In this document: in pieces, positions 55,413-64,000 of the stretch
Numbering within the stretch: the first letter of the stretch is position 1
Layout of the letters: each line of letters opens with the position of its first letter
NCBI RefSeq assembly: GCF_003330765.1
Contig: NZ_CP024903.1
Location: 1,054,001-1,118,000 of the forward strand
DNA length: 64,000 nt
Reading direction: 5' to 3'
Source: Burkholderia pyrrocinia
Lineage (GTDB): Bacteria; Pseudomonadota; Gammaproteobacteria; Burkholderiales; Burkholderiaceae
Program-made: the position numbers and the translations under genes
The notes under the pieces: model-generated
Seen by the model: the letters and a program-made list of their open reading frames with translations, nothing else
What the model was told of the DNA's origin: nothing
Database searches by the model: none

Positions 55413-56567
55413 ATGAAGAAGCACGTCATTTTTGCCGCCGCGCTCGCTGCATTCGCCGCGCCGGCCTTCGCCCAGAACAGCGTGACGCTGTACGGCCTGA
55501 TCGACGAAGGCTTCAATTACACGAACAACGTGAACGTCAATGGGGTCGGAAAAACGAATTACCAGCTCGCGAGCGGTTTCGCGCAGGGCAGCCGCTGGGG
55601 CCTGAAAGGCAGCGAAGATCTCGGCGGCGGGCTCAAGGCGATCTTCACGCTGGAAAACGGGTTTGACGTGAACAACGGCCGGCTGGGCCAGGGCGGCCGC
55701 ATGTTCGGCCGCCAGGCGTTCGTCGGGCTGAGCCAGTCGCGTTTCGGCACGCTGACCTTCGGCCGCCAGTACGACTCGGTCGTCGACTATCTCGCGCCGC
55801 TGACCGCGAACGGCAACTGGGGCGGCACGCTGTTCTCGCACCCGTTCGACAACGACAACACGGACAACTCGTTCCGCGTCAACAACACGGTCAAGTATGC
55901 GAGCCCCGACTGGAACGGCCTGACGTTCGGCGGCACGTACAGCTTCAGCAACAGCACGGGCTTCTCGAACAACCGCCAGTACAGCATCGGCGCGCAGTAT
56001 TCGCTGGCCGGGCTGCAGGTCGCGGCCGCCTTCCTGCAGGCGAACAATCCGGGCGTCGGCAGCGCGGGCGCGATCGCGGCCGACGACGCGAACTTCGTCG
56101 CCGATCGCCTGCGCATCTTCGGCGGCGGCATCAATTACACGTTCGGCCCGGCAACGGTCGGCTTCGTCTACACGAAGACGGACGTGAAGAACCCGGTGTC
56201 GACCGTCTACCTGCCGGCAACGACGTTCGCCGGCCTCGGGCTGACCGCGACGAAGTTCCAGAACTTCGAGATCAACGGCAAGTACCAGCTCACGCCCGAT
56301 TTCTATCTCGGCGCACAGTACGTGTACACGGACGGCAAGTTCGATGCCGCGGCCGGCTCGTTCAAGCCGAAGTACCATACGGTCGGCCTGATGGCCGACT
56401 ACAGCCTGTCGAAGCGCACCGACGTCTATCTGCAGGGCGCCTGGCAGAAGGTGGCCGGCGACAAGACCGGCACGGCGGCCGACGGCGGCTACGTCGTCGG
56501 GACGGATGGCCCGTCGTCGTCGTCGAACCAGTTCGCGGTGCGCGCCGCGATCCGCCACAAGTTCTGA
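55413..56567 (+). CDS. Gram-negative (OmpC-like) porin
   Basis: Second outer-membrane porin of 384 residues: signal peptide (cleavage after AAPAFA), N-terminal QNSVTLYGLIDEGFNYTNN, GSRWGLKGSEDLGGGLKAIF near 58-77 and a C-terminal AAIRHKF. CGGAG lies 7 bases before the ATG. It shares most blocks with the porin in the hyu/liv region but differs in loops, consistent with different selectivity. Its regulation and substrate are unknown. Confidence 0.92.
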   Translation: MKKHVIFAAALAAFAAPAFAQNSVTLYGLIDEGFNYTNNVNVNGVGKTNYQLASGFAQGSRWGLKGSEDLGGGLKAIFTLENGFDVNNGRLGQGGRMFGRQAFVGLSQSRFGTLTFGRQYDSVVDYLAPLTANGNWGGTLFSHPFDNDNTDNSFRVNNTVKYASPDWNGLTFGGTYSFSNSTGFSNNRQYSIGAQYSLAGLQVAAAFLQANNPGVGSAGAIAADDANFVADRLRIFGGGINYTFGPATVGFVYTKTDVKNPVSTVYLPATTFAGLGLTATKFQNFEINGKYQLTPDFYLGAQYVYTDGKFDAAAGSFKPKYHTVGLMADYSLSKRTDVYLQGAWQKVAGDKTGTAADGGYVVGTDGPSSSSNQFAVRAAIRHKF

Positions 56568-56609
56568 CCGGACGGTGGCCGGGGCCGACCGCCCCGGCAC
56601 CGGCCGTTG

Positions 56610-57521
56610 TCAGTCCGCCCGGCGCGTGCCGCCGAGCGTTTCCGCGAGCCAGTCGACGAAGATCCGCACGCGCGGCGCGAGATGCCGGCCGTACGGAAAC
56701 ACTACCGACACGGGCAGCGGCCCGGCATTCCATTCCGGCAGCACCTCGATGAGCGAGCCGTCGGCGAGCAGCGGCGCGAGCCCGTCGCGCGGCGCCTGGA
56801 TCAGCCCGAGGCCCGCCAGACAGCACGCGAGATACGCCTGCGAGCTGTTGACCGACACGACGCTGTGCATCTTCACCGTGTGCACCTCGCCCGAATCCAT
56901 GTCCGCATATTCCCAGTCCAGCTCGCGGCCCGTGCGGCTCGAGAAATAACCGACCGCGACGTGGTCCGGCAGCTCGTCCGGCGAGCGCGGCGTGCCGTGG
57001 CGCGCGAGATAGGCGGGCGACGCGCAGTTGATCTGCGCCATCTCGCCGATGCGCCGCGCGACGAGCGACGTGTCGGACAGCACGCCGACCCGCACCGCGC
57101 AGTCGATGCCGTCGGCAACGAGATCGACGAAGCGGTCGGTCGTGCTGATCACGACGCGCAGGTCGGGGTAGCGCGCGTGGAAATCCGGCAGCGCGGGAAT
57201 CACCTGGTTCAGCGCGAAGCGCTCGGGCAGGTCGACGCGGATCACGCCGCGCGGCGACGCGCCGGCGTCCTCGAACAGCGTTTCCACATCGTCGAGATCA
57301 GCCAGCAACTGCACGCAGCGCTCGTAATAGGTCGCGCCCTCGGCGGTCAGCGCAACGCGCCGCGTCGTGCGCTGCAGCAGGCGGATCTTCAGGTGTTTTT
57401 CCAGATACTGGACGGCGTTGCTGACCGTCGGGCGCGGCAGTTGCAGCTGCTCGGCCGCTTTCGTGAAGCTGCCGAGATGGGCGACGCGCGCGAAGATGCG
57501 CATTGCTTGCAGATGGTCCAT
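56610..57521 (-). CDS. LysR-type regulator divergent from aldo/keto reductase
   Basis: LysR regulator of 303 residues with HTH at about 5-60 ([29 protein letters not shown]) and a CrgA-like effector domain ([31 protein letters not shown] near 91-121). Divergent from an aldo/keto reductase, a common arrangement for electrophile- or aldehyde-responsive detoxification. The site is not obvious in the 141-base spacer. Confidence 0.92.
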   Translation of the reverse strand: MDHLQAMRIFARVAHLGSFTKAAEQLQLPRPTVSNAVQYLEKHLKIRLLQRTTRRVALTAEGATYYERCVQLLADLDDVETLFEDAGASPRGVIRVDLPERFALNQVIPALPDFHARYPDLRVVISTTDRFVDLVADGIDCAVRVGVLSDTSLVARRIGEMAQINCASPAYLARHGTPRSPDELPDHVAVGYFSSRTGRELDWEYADMDSGEVHTVKMHSVVSVNSSQAYLACCLAGLGLIQAPRDGLAPLLADGSLIEVLPEWNAGPLPVSVVFPYGRHLAPRVRIFVDWLAETLGGTRRAD

Positions 57522-57662
57522 GCGGGGCGGGAGCGTTGGCGGAGGGGAACAGGCTCCATTGTTAATCAGCGTCGAATGGTTTGGTGGAGCCTTTCGCGTT
57601 TATCGCGCACCGCGATGCGCCCAGAATCCGGTCCATCCACTCACCACTTGAAGGAAACGGAC

Positions 57663-58664
57663 ATGGACACGCGTCAACTGGGCCGCACGGGCCCGCAGGT
57701 GTCGGCGATCGCGCTCGGCTGCATGGGGATGTCGGATTTCTACGGGCCGGCCGACCGCGACGAAAGCATCGCGACGCTGCACGCGGCGCTCGACAACGGC
57801 ATCACGATGCTCGACACCGGCGATTTCTACGGGATGGGCGACAACGAGATGCTGATTCGCGACGCGCTGCGCGGCCGGGCGCGCGACCAGGTGCTGATCA
57901 GCGTGAAGTTCGGCGCGCTGCGCGATCCGGCCGGCGGGTTTGCCGGCTACGACGCGCGGCCCGACGCGATCCGGAACTTCGTCGCGTATTCGCTGAAGCG
58001 GCTCGGCACCGACTACATCGACATCTACCGGCCGTCGCGCGTCGATCCGGCGGTGCCGATCGAGGAGACGGTCGGCGCGATCGCCGATCTCGTGAAGGCC
58101 GGGTACGTGCGCCATATCGGCCTGTCGGAAGCCAGCGCCGACACGATCCGCCGCGCGGCGGCCGTCGCGCCGATCTCCGACCTGCAGATCGAATACTCGC
58201 TGCTGTCGCGCGGGATCGAGGCCGAGATCCTGCCCACGTGCCGTGAGCTCGGGATCGGCGTGACGGCCTACGGCGTGTTGTCGCGCGGGCTGCTGGGCGG
58301 GCGCTGGAGCACGGCGCGGCAGGGCGAGCGCGATTTCCGCGCGGCGAGCCCGCGCTTCCAGGGCGAGAACCTCGCACACAACCTCGCGCTCGTCGACGCG
58401 CTGCGCGCGATCGCCGACGAGAAGGGCAGCAATCCGGCTCAAGTCGCGATCGCCTGGGTGCTGTCGCGCGGCGGCGACATCGTGCCGCTGATCGGCGCGC
58501 GCGAGCGCACGCAGCTTCAGGACGGGTTGCTGGCTCCTAATATGCAACTAACGGTCAACGACATCACGCGCATCGAAGCGGCGGTTCCCGCCGGGGCGGC
58601 TGCCGGTGAGCGTTATCCGGCCGCACAGATGGCGCACCTCGACAGCGAGCAGGGGCGGGGGTAG
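57663..58664 (+). CDS. Aldo/keto reductase lacking the usual catalytic His
   Basis: NADPH-dependent aldo/keto reductase of 333 residues. It has [13 protein letters not shown] near 17-29, catalytic Asp/Tyr in DTGDFYG (about 51-57) and Lys in SVKFG (near 80). The stretch that normally reads Y-x-H-R reads [10 protein letters not shown] (near 121-130): the catalytic His is replaced. The C-terminal cofactor-binding block [13 protein letters not shown] is intact. Many related bacterial members share this substitution, so it is probably functional with altered proton relay. Divergent from a LysR regulator. Confidence 0.9.
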   Translation: MDTRQLGRTGPQVSAIALGCMGMSDFYGPADRDESIATLHAALDNGITMLDTGDFYGMGDNEMLIRDALRGRARDQVLISVKFGALRDPAGGFAGYDARPDAIRNFVAYSLKRLGTDYIDIYRPSRVDPAVPIEETVGAIADLVKAGYVRHIGLSEASADTIRRAAAVAPISDLQIEYSLLSRGIEAEILPTCRELGIGVTAYGVLSRGLLGGRWSTARQGERDFRAASPRFQGENLAHNLALVDALRAIADEKGSNPAQVAIAWVLSRGGDIVPLIGARERTQLQDGLLAPNMQLTVNDITRIEAAVPAGAAAGERYPAAQMAHLDSEQGRG

Positions 58665-58797
58665 TCCATGGGGCCTGACCAGCGGGCCTGACAGGTCCGC
58701 CCGACAGGCCCTAGCCAGCCTCAGGCAAAACCAGATGGCGGGCGGCGTGGCGGCGGGGCACCATCGGCGCCGTATTCAACCGGACGGAACGCCTGCC

Positions 58798-59538
58798 ATG
58801 CAACTCCATACGCTGACGATCATCGTGCTGGTTTTCCTGCTGGCCGGCGCGGTCAAGGGGATGATCGGGCTCGGGCTGCCGACGATCGCGATGGGGCTGC
58901 TCACGCTCGCGATGCCGCCGTCGGCCGCGGCGAGCCTGCTGCTCGTGCCGTCGTTCATCACCAATGTGTGGCAGTTGTGGCTCGGTCCGTCGTTCGGGCC
59001 GCTGCTGCGTCGACTGTGGCCGCTGCTTGCCGGTCTCGCGATCGGTACGCTGACGGGCGGGCTGCCCGCGCTCGCGGCCGGCAGCACGTGGACGCATGCG
59101 GCACTCGGCGTCGTGCTGATCGCCTACGGGTTGTGGGGGCTGGCCGCCGCGCGGCTGCCCGCGCCGGGTCGTTGCGAAAAATGGCTGTCGGCCGTGGTCG
59201 GCTACCTGACGGGGGTCATGACGGCCGCGACCGGCGTGTTCGTCGTGCCGGCCGTGCCGTACCTGCAGGCGCTGCGGTTGTCGAAGGACGACCTGATCCA
59301 GGCGCTCGGACTGTCATTCACCGCGTCGACGATCGCGCTCGGCTTGCAGTTGCGCGTGACGGGCGCGCTGCAGACGGTCGATCTCGGCGTGTCGGCGCTC
59401 GCGCTCGTACCGGCGCTGGCGGGGATGGCCGGCGGCCAATATGCGCGGCGCGTGATGAGCGAGAAGGCGTTCAAGCGCTGCTTCTTCGTCGGGATGATTG
59501 CGCTCGGCGCGTATATGGCCGCTTCGAGGTGGCTGTGA
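58798..59538 (+). CDS. TauE/SafE-family sulfite/anion exporter
   Basis: Small permease of 246 residues with about 8 hydrophobic helices, typical of TauE/SafE proteins that move sulfite, sulfoacetate or related anions. The internal duplication is visible (GLGLPTIAMGLLTLAMPPSAAASLL near 23-47 and the similar TAATGVFVVPAVPYLQALRL near 143-162). It is 133 bases after the aldo/keto reductase gene and may be independent. No sulfonate-degrading enzyme lies nearby. Confidence 0.85.
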   Translation: MQLHTLTIIVLVFLLAGAVKGMIGLGLPTIAMGLLTLAMPPSAAASLLLVPSFITNVWQLWLGPSFGPLLRRLWPLLAGLAIGTLTGGLPALAAGSTWTHAALGVVLIAYGLWGLAAARLPAPGRCEKWLSAVVGYLTGVMTAATGVFVVPAVPYLQALRLSKDDLIQALGLSFTASTIALGLQLRVTGALQTVDLGVSALALVPALAGMAGGQYARRVMSEKAFKRCFFVGMIALGAYMAASRWL

Positions 59539-59580
59539 GCGGGCATCGCCGACGCGCGTGATGACCGCCGTCCCGAAACA

Positions 59581-59613
59581 TCCCGAAGCCGGCTGTCGAT
59601 GCCGGCTTCGGGA
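59581..59613. terminator. Hairpin between convergent TauE and lipoprotein genes
   Basis: A perfect 13-base-pair stem (TCCCGAAGCCGGC with GCCGGCTTCGGGA) and a 7-base loop between convergent stops. It has no T-run but its length and position support termination. Confidence 0.6.
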
Positions 59614-59646
59614 GCGGTCACCGGGCGGTGATCGCGCCGCTCCGGC

Positions 59647-61809
59647 TCAGGCCGGATCGGCGTACTTCAGCGTCCACCCGAACGTGCGGGTCGCGCCCGC
59701 GCCGAGCGCAAACGGCTTCGTCGTGCACGCGAAGTTCGAATGCAACTGGCCGACCGGCGTCGTCGACAGCGGATTCGTCGCGCCGTTCGCCGTGTCGAAG
59801 GCGGACAGCGCGCAGTTGTCGAACCCGGACGCCGCATAGCCGGTCGCGGCGCTGTTCGCGTAGGTCACCGAAACGCCGTCGCCGTTGGCCTGCGTCGACG
59901 CGAAATCCGCGAACGACGTGAAGTCCGTCTCGACCGACAGGTTGCCGGCGAGCGTGCCCGAGCTCAGCGTATCGCTGCGCGCAACCGTGCCGTGCGCGAA
60001 CGTCAGCACCGTATGCACCTGCAAGTCGAGATCCGTTGTGTACGCCGCATTCTTCGACGCGAGACGGAACTTCGCCGTATCGAACGACACGATCACCTGC
60101 CCGTTGCTTTGCTGTACGTTCAGGTTCTGGTAGTACGTGACGGGGATGTAGGTCTTCCCGTTGTACGACACCTGAGGTACCAGCAGCGCGTAGCCGAGAT
60201 CGGTCGTGCCGTAGATCAGCTTGTCGGAGAACGGCACCGGGTAGTACGGCGTGTACGAGTTGTAGTCGGGCGCCTGGCTGAGGTTCAGGTTGATCACGCG
60301 CCGCCCGTCGCGCACGGTGAGCAGCGCCGCGCTGTACGGATGCGCGGTGTCGCCGGGCTGGTTGTACCAGGTGAGCGTGTAGCGCGGCAGCGCGTCGAGC
60401 CACGCAGCGTAGTCCGAATCGGCCATCGGCGCCTTGCCGCCGAAGCCGAGCTTGTTCCACCACGCATTCACGTACAGGTACTGGTGCAGCAGGCTGAAGT
60501 TCTCGCCCATCACGCGCGGCTTGCCGCGATACGCGTCGGTGCCGCGGCCCTTGACCCACATGTTCACCGACGGCGTCGGCAGCGACGGGTCGTACCAGTA
60601 CGTGTCGAAGCGATGCGCGGCCTGGTAGATGAACGCATACGCGACCTGCTTCTCCTGGTCGGTCAGCACGCCGGCGTTGGCCGCCGCCGTCAGCACTTCC
60701 ATGAACGCGGAATCGCCGTACGGGCCGATTGAGCGGCCGTAGTTGAAGCCCTGGCCGTCGGCGTTCAGCTGCGGCAGGATGAGGTCGACCGACTTGCGCA
60801 GATAGCCCTTCAGTTCGGGCGTGAGATTCGCCTCGTTGCCCATCTCGAAGGTGCGCTCGGTCACTTCGCCGATCAGCAGCGTGCTGTAGCGGTCGAAGCG
60901 CGCCTGGTCGTAATAGGTCGTGTGCGTGTTCGACGCTTCGTCGGAGAACCCGCCCGACGAGTCCTTGCGGATGTGGTTCGTGAGCGTGTACAGCAGCGCG
61001 TCGCGCGCACCCATCGTCGCGACGGACGGGTCGGTCGCCGATGCGAACGACGGGCTGCTCCAGCCGAGCTTCTGCCGCAGCCCGGCAATTCCGTAGGACA
61101 CCGCATAGTAGTTCTGCGCGGTGTTGAGCGACGCGATGTCGATCGGCGTGCCGGCCGCCGGGCACGTATTGGTCTTGCCGCTCGCGTCGGGGCCGAACAT
61201 GTCGCAGAAGGTGAGCCGCTGCTGCAGCGTCGCGAGCATCGCATCGCTGAAGACTTCGTTGAGCATCCCGTGCGCCTTCAGGTTGTTCAGCGCGACGAGG
61301 TAGTAGTACTCGCCCCACGACGTATTCGCATACGTGTAGTTGCTGCCCGACTGCGCCATCATCGCGGTCGTGATCGTCCGGTACGTAGAGAGGTAGTCCG
61401 CGTAGCGCGGGTCGCCCTTCGACTTCATGTCGATCAGGATGTACGACAGGCCGAGCGCAAGCTTGCCGGGCAGGAATTTGTCGCCGGTGTTGGTGTCGAG
61501 CACGTGGACCGGCGTGCCGTCGCCGAGATCCATCACGACCTGCGTGAAGTCGGGCGATTTCCGGATCAGGTCGAACAGCGCGCGCATCTGGCCCATCATC
61601 GTGACGGGAATGTTCGCGCCGGCCGGCACGCTGGTGTCGGGCGCGCCGTAGACGAGCGCCTGCAGCGAGTTCGACGCGAGCGAGGGCGTCGACGGGGCGG
61701 GCGACGAAGGCGGCGTGTCGGTCACGTCGTTGCCGCCGCATGCGCTGACGAACAGGACGGAAAGGGCGCTGAGCGCGGCGCCGAGCGCGAATCTGCTGCG
61801 CGGATGCAT
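59647..61809 (-). CDS. Large secreted lipoprotein, putative glycan-active enzyme
   Basis: Exported protein of 720 residues. It opens with a lipoprotein signal peptide and lipobox ending FVSACG (Cys about 24), then a Ser/Thr/Pro-rich linker. The body (about 55-420) is rich in aromatic residues in helical repeats (TSWGEYYYLVALNNLKAHG, GFNYGRSIGPYGDSAF), suggesting an alpha/alpha toroid like those of polysaccharide lyases or GH88/105-like hydrolases. The C-terminal half is beta-strand-rich, fitting a supporting sandwich. I do not recognise a specific family. GGAG lies before the ATG. A 16-base perfect LacI-type palindrome upstream supports carbohydrate use. Confidence 0.7.
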   Translation of the reverse strand: MHPRSRFALGAALSALSVLFVSACGGNDVTDTPPSSPAPSTPSLASNSLQALVYGAPDTSVPAGANIPVTMMGQMRALFDLIRKSPDFTQVVMDLGDGTPVHVLDTNTGDKFLPGKLALGLSYILIDMKSKGDPRYADYLSTYRTITTAMMAQSGSNYTYANTSWGEYYYLVALNNLKAHGMLNEVFSDAMLATLQQRLTFCDMFGPDASGKTNTCPAAGTPIDIASLNTAQNYYAVSYGIAGLRQKLGWSSPSFASATDPSVATMGARDALLYTLTNHIRKDSSGGFSDEASNTHTTYYDQARFDRYSTLLIGEVTERTFEMGNEANLTPELKGYLRKSVDLILPQLNADGQGFNYGRSIGPYGDSAFMEVLTAAANAGVLTDQEKQVAYAFIYQAAHRFDTYWYDPSLPTPSVNMWVKGRGTDAYRGKPRVMGENFSLLHQYLYVNAWWNKLGFGGKAPMADSDYAAWLDALPRYTLTWYNQPGDTAHPYSAALLTVRDGRRVINLNLSQAPDYNSYTPYYPVPFSDKLIYGTTDLGYALLVPQVSYNGKTYIPVTYYQNLNVQQSNGQVIVSFDTAKFRLASKNAAYTTDLDLQVHTVLTFAHGTVARSDTLSSGTLAGNLSVETDFTSFADFASTQANGDGVSVTYANSAATGYAASGFDNCALSAFDTANGATNPLSTTPVGQLHSNFACTTKPFALGAGATRTFGWTLKYADPA

Positions 61810-62306
61810 TGTGTCTCCAGTTTGAATAGTGATGAAGGACGGGCAGGTGTGGCCGTTGCCGCGCTCGACGCCCGTACCCGACCTCCGCCTTGCAACCCTG
61901 ATCCCTGAAGACGGATGGCCTGAATCACAACTCGAGCGGGCAAGCGTTCTCCCTGCGCGGGCCGTGGCCGGCGTCGCGCTCATGCAGTGGAAAACGTTTT
62001 CCAAATTTAGGCATCGATCGGCGTGATGTCAATGAACTTTCACGCCGGGTGCAGCGGTAGAAACCCGAATAGTGGGAATGAAAAGCGCGGCGGGGAGATC
62101 GGAATTACGCTGAAATTGCCGGGGATTTTTTCTGAAATCGCTGGGGAGCGGTGTGGAGTGCAGGCATGGAAGCGCCGGGCGGGAAGGTTGCCTGGCGGTG
62201 CGTTAACGATGGAAGTAGAGAGAAAACGTTATCCATAAGGATCGAAGTGAATCAGGTCAGGCACCGGCGCGTCGATTGCGTCCGGCGCCCGGCCGCTCCG
62301 GCGAAG
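61810..62306. other. Spacer upstream of lipoprotein gene
   Basis: About 500 bases with no gene. It contains the LacI-type palindrome at 61988 and is otherwise A/T-richer than its surroundings from about 62080 to 62270, with nothing else that I can name. Confidence 0.5.
61988..62003. promoter_or_regulatory. LacI-type operator palindrome
   Basis: TGGAAAACGTTTTCCA, a perfect 16-base palindrome with the central CG typical of LacI/GalR-family operators. It lies about 180 bases upstream of the lipoprotein start. No lacI-type gene is in the window. Confidence 0.7.
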
Positions 62307-62693
62307 CTAAAGCTGTGCCTCGATCGCCGCCTTGTCGATCACCGACCAGACCTGGCGGATCTTGCCGTTATGAAACTCGTAGAACACGTTCTCGGCGAAC
62401 GTGACCTTCCTGCCGTCGACGGCGAGCCCCATGAACGACCCTTTCGGCGAACAGGCGAAGCGAAGCCGGCACGCGACGCGCGGCGGCTCGCACGCGAGCA
62501 GCCGGATGTCGAAACGGAGATCGGGAATGTCGCGGTAGTCCTGTTCCAGCATCGCGCGGTAACCGGACAAGCCAAGCGGCCGGTCGTTGTGGATCACGTC
62601 GTCGGAGACGTACTGGCCGAGCGCCGGCCAGTCCCGGCGGTTCAGGCAGTCGATATACGCGCGGTAGCGGGTTGCGAGATCGGTTTCGGTCAT
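62307..62693 (-). CDS. SnoaL/NTF2-like fold protein
   Basis: Small protein of 128 residues with the SnoaL-like polyketide-cyclase/ketosteroid-isomerase fold: RYRAYIDCLNRRDWPALGQYVSDDVIHND near residues 8-36 and the terminal FAENVFYEFHNGKIRQVWSVID. GGGAGG sits 7 bases before the ATG at 62693, which decides this start over another two codons upstream. Such proteins may be isomerases, cyclases or purely binding. It lies downstream of a LysR gene on the same strand (48-base gap). Confidence 0.85.
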   Translation of the reverse strand: MTETDLATRYRAYIDCLNRRDWPALGQYVSDDVIHNDRPLGLSGYRAMLEQDYRDIPDLRFDIRLLACEPPRVACRLRFACSPKGSFMGLAVDGRKVTFAENVFYEFHNGKIRQVWSVIDKAAIEAQL

Positions 62694-62740
62694 GGCCATG
62701 CCTCCCGTGTATCGGTGGGGTGAGTCGAATGCGGCGCGCG

Positions 62741-63637
62741 TCACCGCGGCGTTGTTTCTCCGGATAAAAACGCGACGAACTCCCGCGTGTACTTCGGCAG
62801 CGCATCGAACGACCGCGCGCAGAGCGTCAGCTTCCGGTGGCTCCACGGATCGGACAGCTCGACGAGCCGCACGTCCATCGTCTGCATCGCGCGCTCGGCC
62901 GCATGCCGCGACACGATGCCGATGCCCACGCCGCTGGCGATCACGCGGCAGATCGCATCGAAGCTCTTCAGTTGCACGCGATAGCGGATCCGCTTGCCGA
63001 GCGCGCGTGCCTGGTCGGCGAGATGCACCTGCAGCGCGCTGCCGTCGGTGAGGCCGATGAAGTCCGCGTCGGCGATCGTGTCGAACGCGACCTTGTCGTA
63101 CGACGCGAGCGGATGCGCGGCCGGCACGACGACGATCAGCCAGTCTTCGCGGAACGGTTTTTGTTCGAGCCCGCCGAGCCCGACCGAATCGGCGACGATG
63201 CCGACCTCGGCCGTCTTGTTGCGGATCGCATGCACGATCTCCTGGCTCGAGCGCTCCTCGACGCTGATCGACAGCTTCGGATGATGCGGCAGGTAAGCGG
63301 CCAGCGCATCGGGCAGGTATTCGCTCAGCGATGCCGTATTGCACAGCAGCCGGATATGCCCGCGCAGCCCCTGGCCGTATTGCTGCAGTTCGCCGCGCAT
63401 GTGGTCGATCTGCTGCAGCACGGTGCGCGCGTGGTGTTCGAGCGCGCGGCCCGCATCGGTCGCCTGCGCGCCCGATTTGGTCCGGTGCAGCAACGGCACG
63501 CCGAGCTCGTCCTCCATGCCGCGGATGCGCTCGCTCGCGGCCTGCAGCGTGATGTGCGTCCGCTCGGCGCCGCTCGTGATCGTGCCGGCCTCGCAGATGT
63601 TCAGGAAGAGCCGCAGGTCGGTCAGGTCGAAACGCAT
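62741..63637 (-). CDS. LysR-type regulator
   Basis: LysR regulator of 298 residues with HTH at about 5-55 (LRLFLNICEAGTITSGAERTHITLQAASERIRGME) and an effector domain with the AVPAAHPLAS-like core (VVVPAAHPLASYDKVAF near 168). It sits upstream of, and on the same strand as, a SnoaL-like gene; the two may form a unit. A possible divergent target, the 36-residue membrane peptide, starts 156 bases away on the other side. Confidence 0.9.
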   Translation of the reverse strand: MRFDLTDLRLFLNICEAGTITSGAERTHITLQAASERIRGMEDELGVPLLHRTKSGAQATDAGRALEHHARTVLQQIDHMRGELQQYGQGLRGHIRLLCNTASLSEYLPDALAAYLPHHPKLSISVEERSSQEIVHAIRNKTAEVGIVADSVGLGGLEQKPFREDWLIVVVPAAHPLASYDKVAFDTIADADFIGLTDGSALQVHLADQARALGKRIRYRVQLKSFDAICRVIASGVGIGIVSRHAAERAMQTMDVRLVELSDPWSHRKLTLCARSFDALPKYTREFVAFLSGETTPR

Positions 63638-63793
63638 GATGGGCGGGGAGCGATAGCGTTGGAATGGCCGATAAGTTAGCAGGGAACGGCAGCCTTGGTC
63701 TCAGGCGCAGCCTGAGACCCGATTCGCCGGTTCCGTATTTTCGGGGCACGATCGATGGCCGATCATGACCGCACATCAACCGGGGAGCCTGTC

Positions 63794-63904
63794 ATGCAGA
63801 TCGATTCGTCGTGGGGCGTGTCGTTCAAGATCGCGCTGCACCTGTTGTTCCTGTGCATCGGCATCGCGTGGGCCTGCTCCGAACTTGTCGAATGGTTGCG
63901 TTGA
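63794..63904 (+). CDS. Small single-pass membrane protein, 36 residues
   Basis: Short gene of 36 codons reading MQIDSSWGVSFKIALHLLFL and then CIGIAWACSELVEWLR. It is one hydrophobic helix (about 10-28) with polar ends and two cysteines. GGGGAG lies 7 bases before the ATG, a good ribosome-binding site, and the peptide is well formed for a small inner-membrane protein. It is divergent from a LysR gene. I do not recognise a family. It is too short for most gene finders. Confidence 0.55.
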   Translation: MQIDSSWGVSFKIALHLLFLCIGIAWACSELVEWLR

Positions 63905-64000
63905 GCGTGGCGGCCGCCTGTCGCCGTCACGCGCCTATCGAAACAAATTTGTCATAGTTTACCGGGACGAAAATTCTTCCGCTTTCACGCAAAAAGACCA

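Overview
The window looks like about 64 kb of a Burkholderia cepacia-complex-type genome, probably a secondary chromosome. Codons are strongly G/C-ending, OmpC-like porins, an H-NS-type protein and a BetR-domain regulator are present, LysR-type regulators are dense, and most genes are accessory catabolism, transport and regulation rather than housekeeping. I saw no rRNA, tRNA, CRISPR array or replication origin. The species is inferred from gene style only.

Layout. 0-2.2 kb: a Baeyer-Villiger-type monooxygenase and an SDR (cut by the window edge) behind a palindromic operator. 2.4-6.2 kb: lysoplasmalogenase-like membrane protein, agmatinase-family ureohydrolase, a YdeI-like protein and RdgC. 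6.4-11.5 kb: a LysR regulator divergent from a tightly coupled operon (ketopantoate-reductase-like, VOC, MaoC, CaiB-type CoA-transferase, AroE paralogue) that ends in a broken type II dehydroquinase. 11.8-19.8 kb: DUF1059 protein, GNAT enzymes, an orphan SsuA-like binding protein, MerR and LysR regulators, a quinone oxidoreductase and a DHA2 exporter. 20-25.8 kb: chemoreceptor, a damaged polymorphic-toxin C-terminus with its probable immunity gene, a NERD-helicase, and a BetR regulator with a pseudo-receiver. 26-28.5 kb: FAD oxidase and a TrkA-type K+ channel, followed by an IS3 orfA remnant.

29.3-47.2 kb is the most coherent block. It holds a branched-chain-type solute-binding protein and porin, a GntR regulator, an operon on the minus strand (HyuA, HyuB, uronate-dehydrogenase-like epimerase, FOXRED1-like flavoprotein, two SDRs), and divergently livHMGF, etfBA and a class II aldolase. 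A shared TGACATATKA motif lies upstream of the binding-protein gene, the hyuA/livH divergent promoter and gntR, which suggests one regulon: import of an amide- or lactam-like compound, ATP-dependent ring or amide opening by HyuAB, flavin oxidation with electrons passed to ETF, and dehydrogenase/aldolase processing. The substrate is unknown.

47.3-64 kb: an AraC-like regulator, a TetR regulator with twin operators, a small H-NS, a LysR/salicylate-hydroxylase-like pair with two T-N11-A boxes, a secreted esterase, an OpgC-like membrane protein, a porin, a LysR/aldo-keto reductase pair, a TauE/SafE permease, a large secreted lipoprotein behind a perfect LacI-type palindrome, a SnoaL-like protein, a LysR regulator and a 36-residue membrane peptide.
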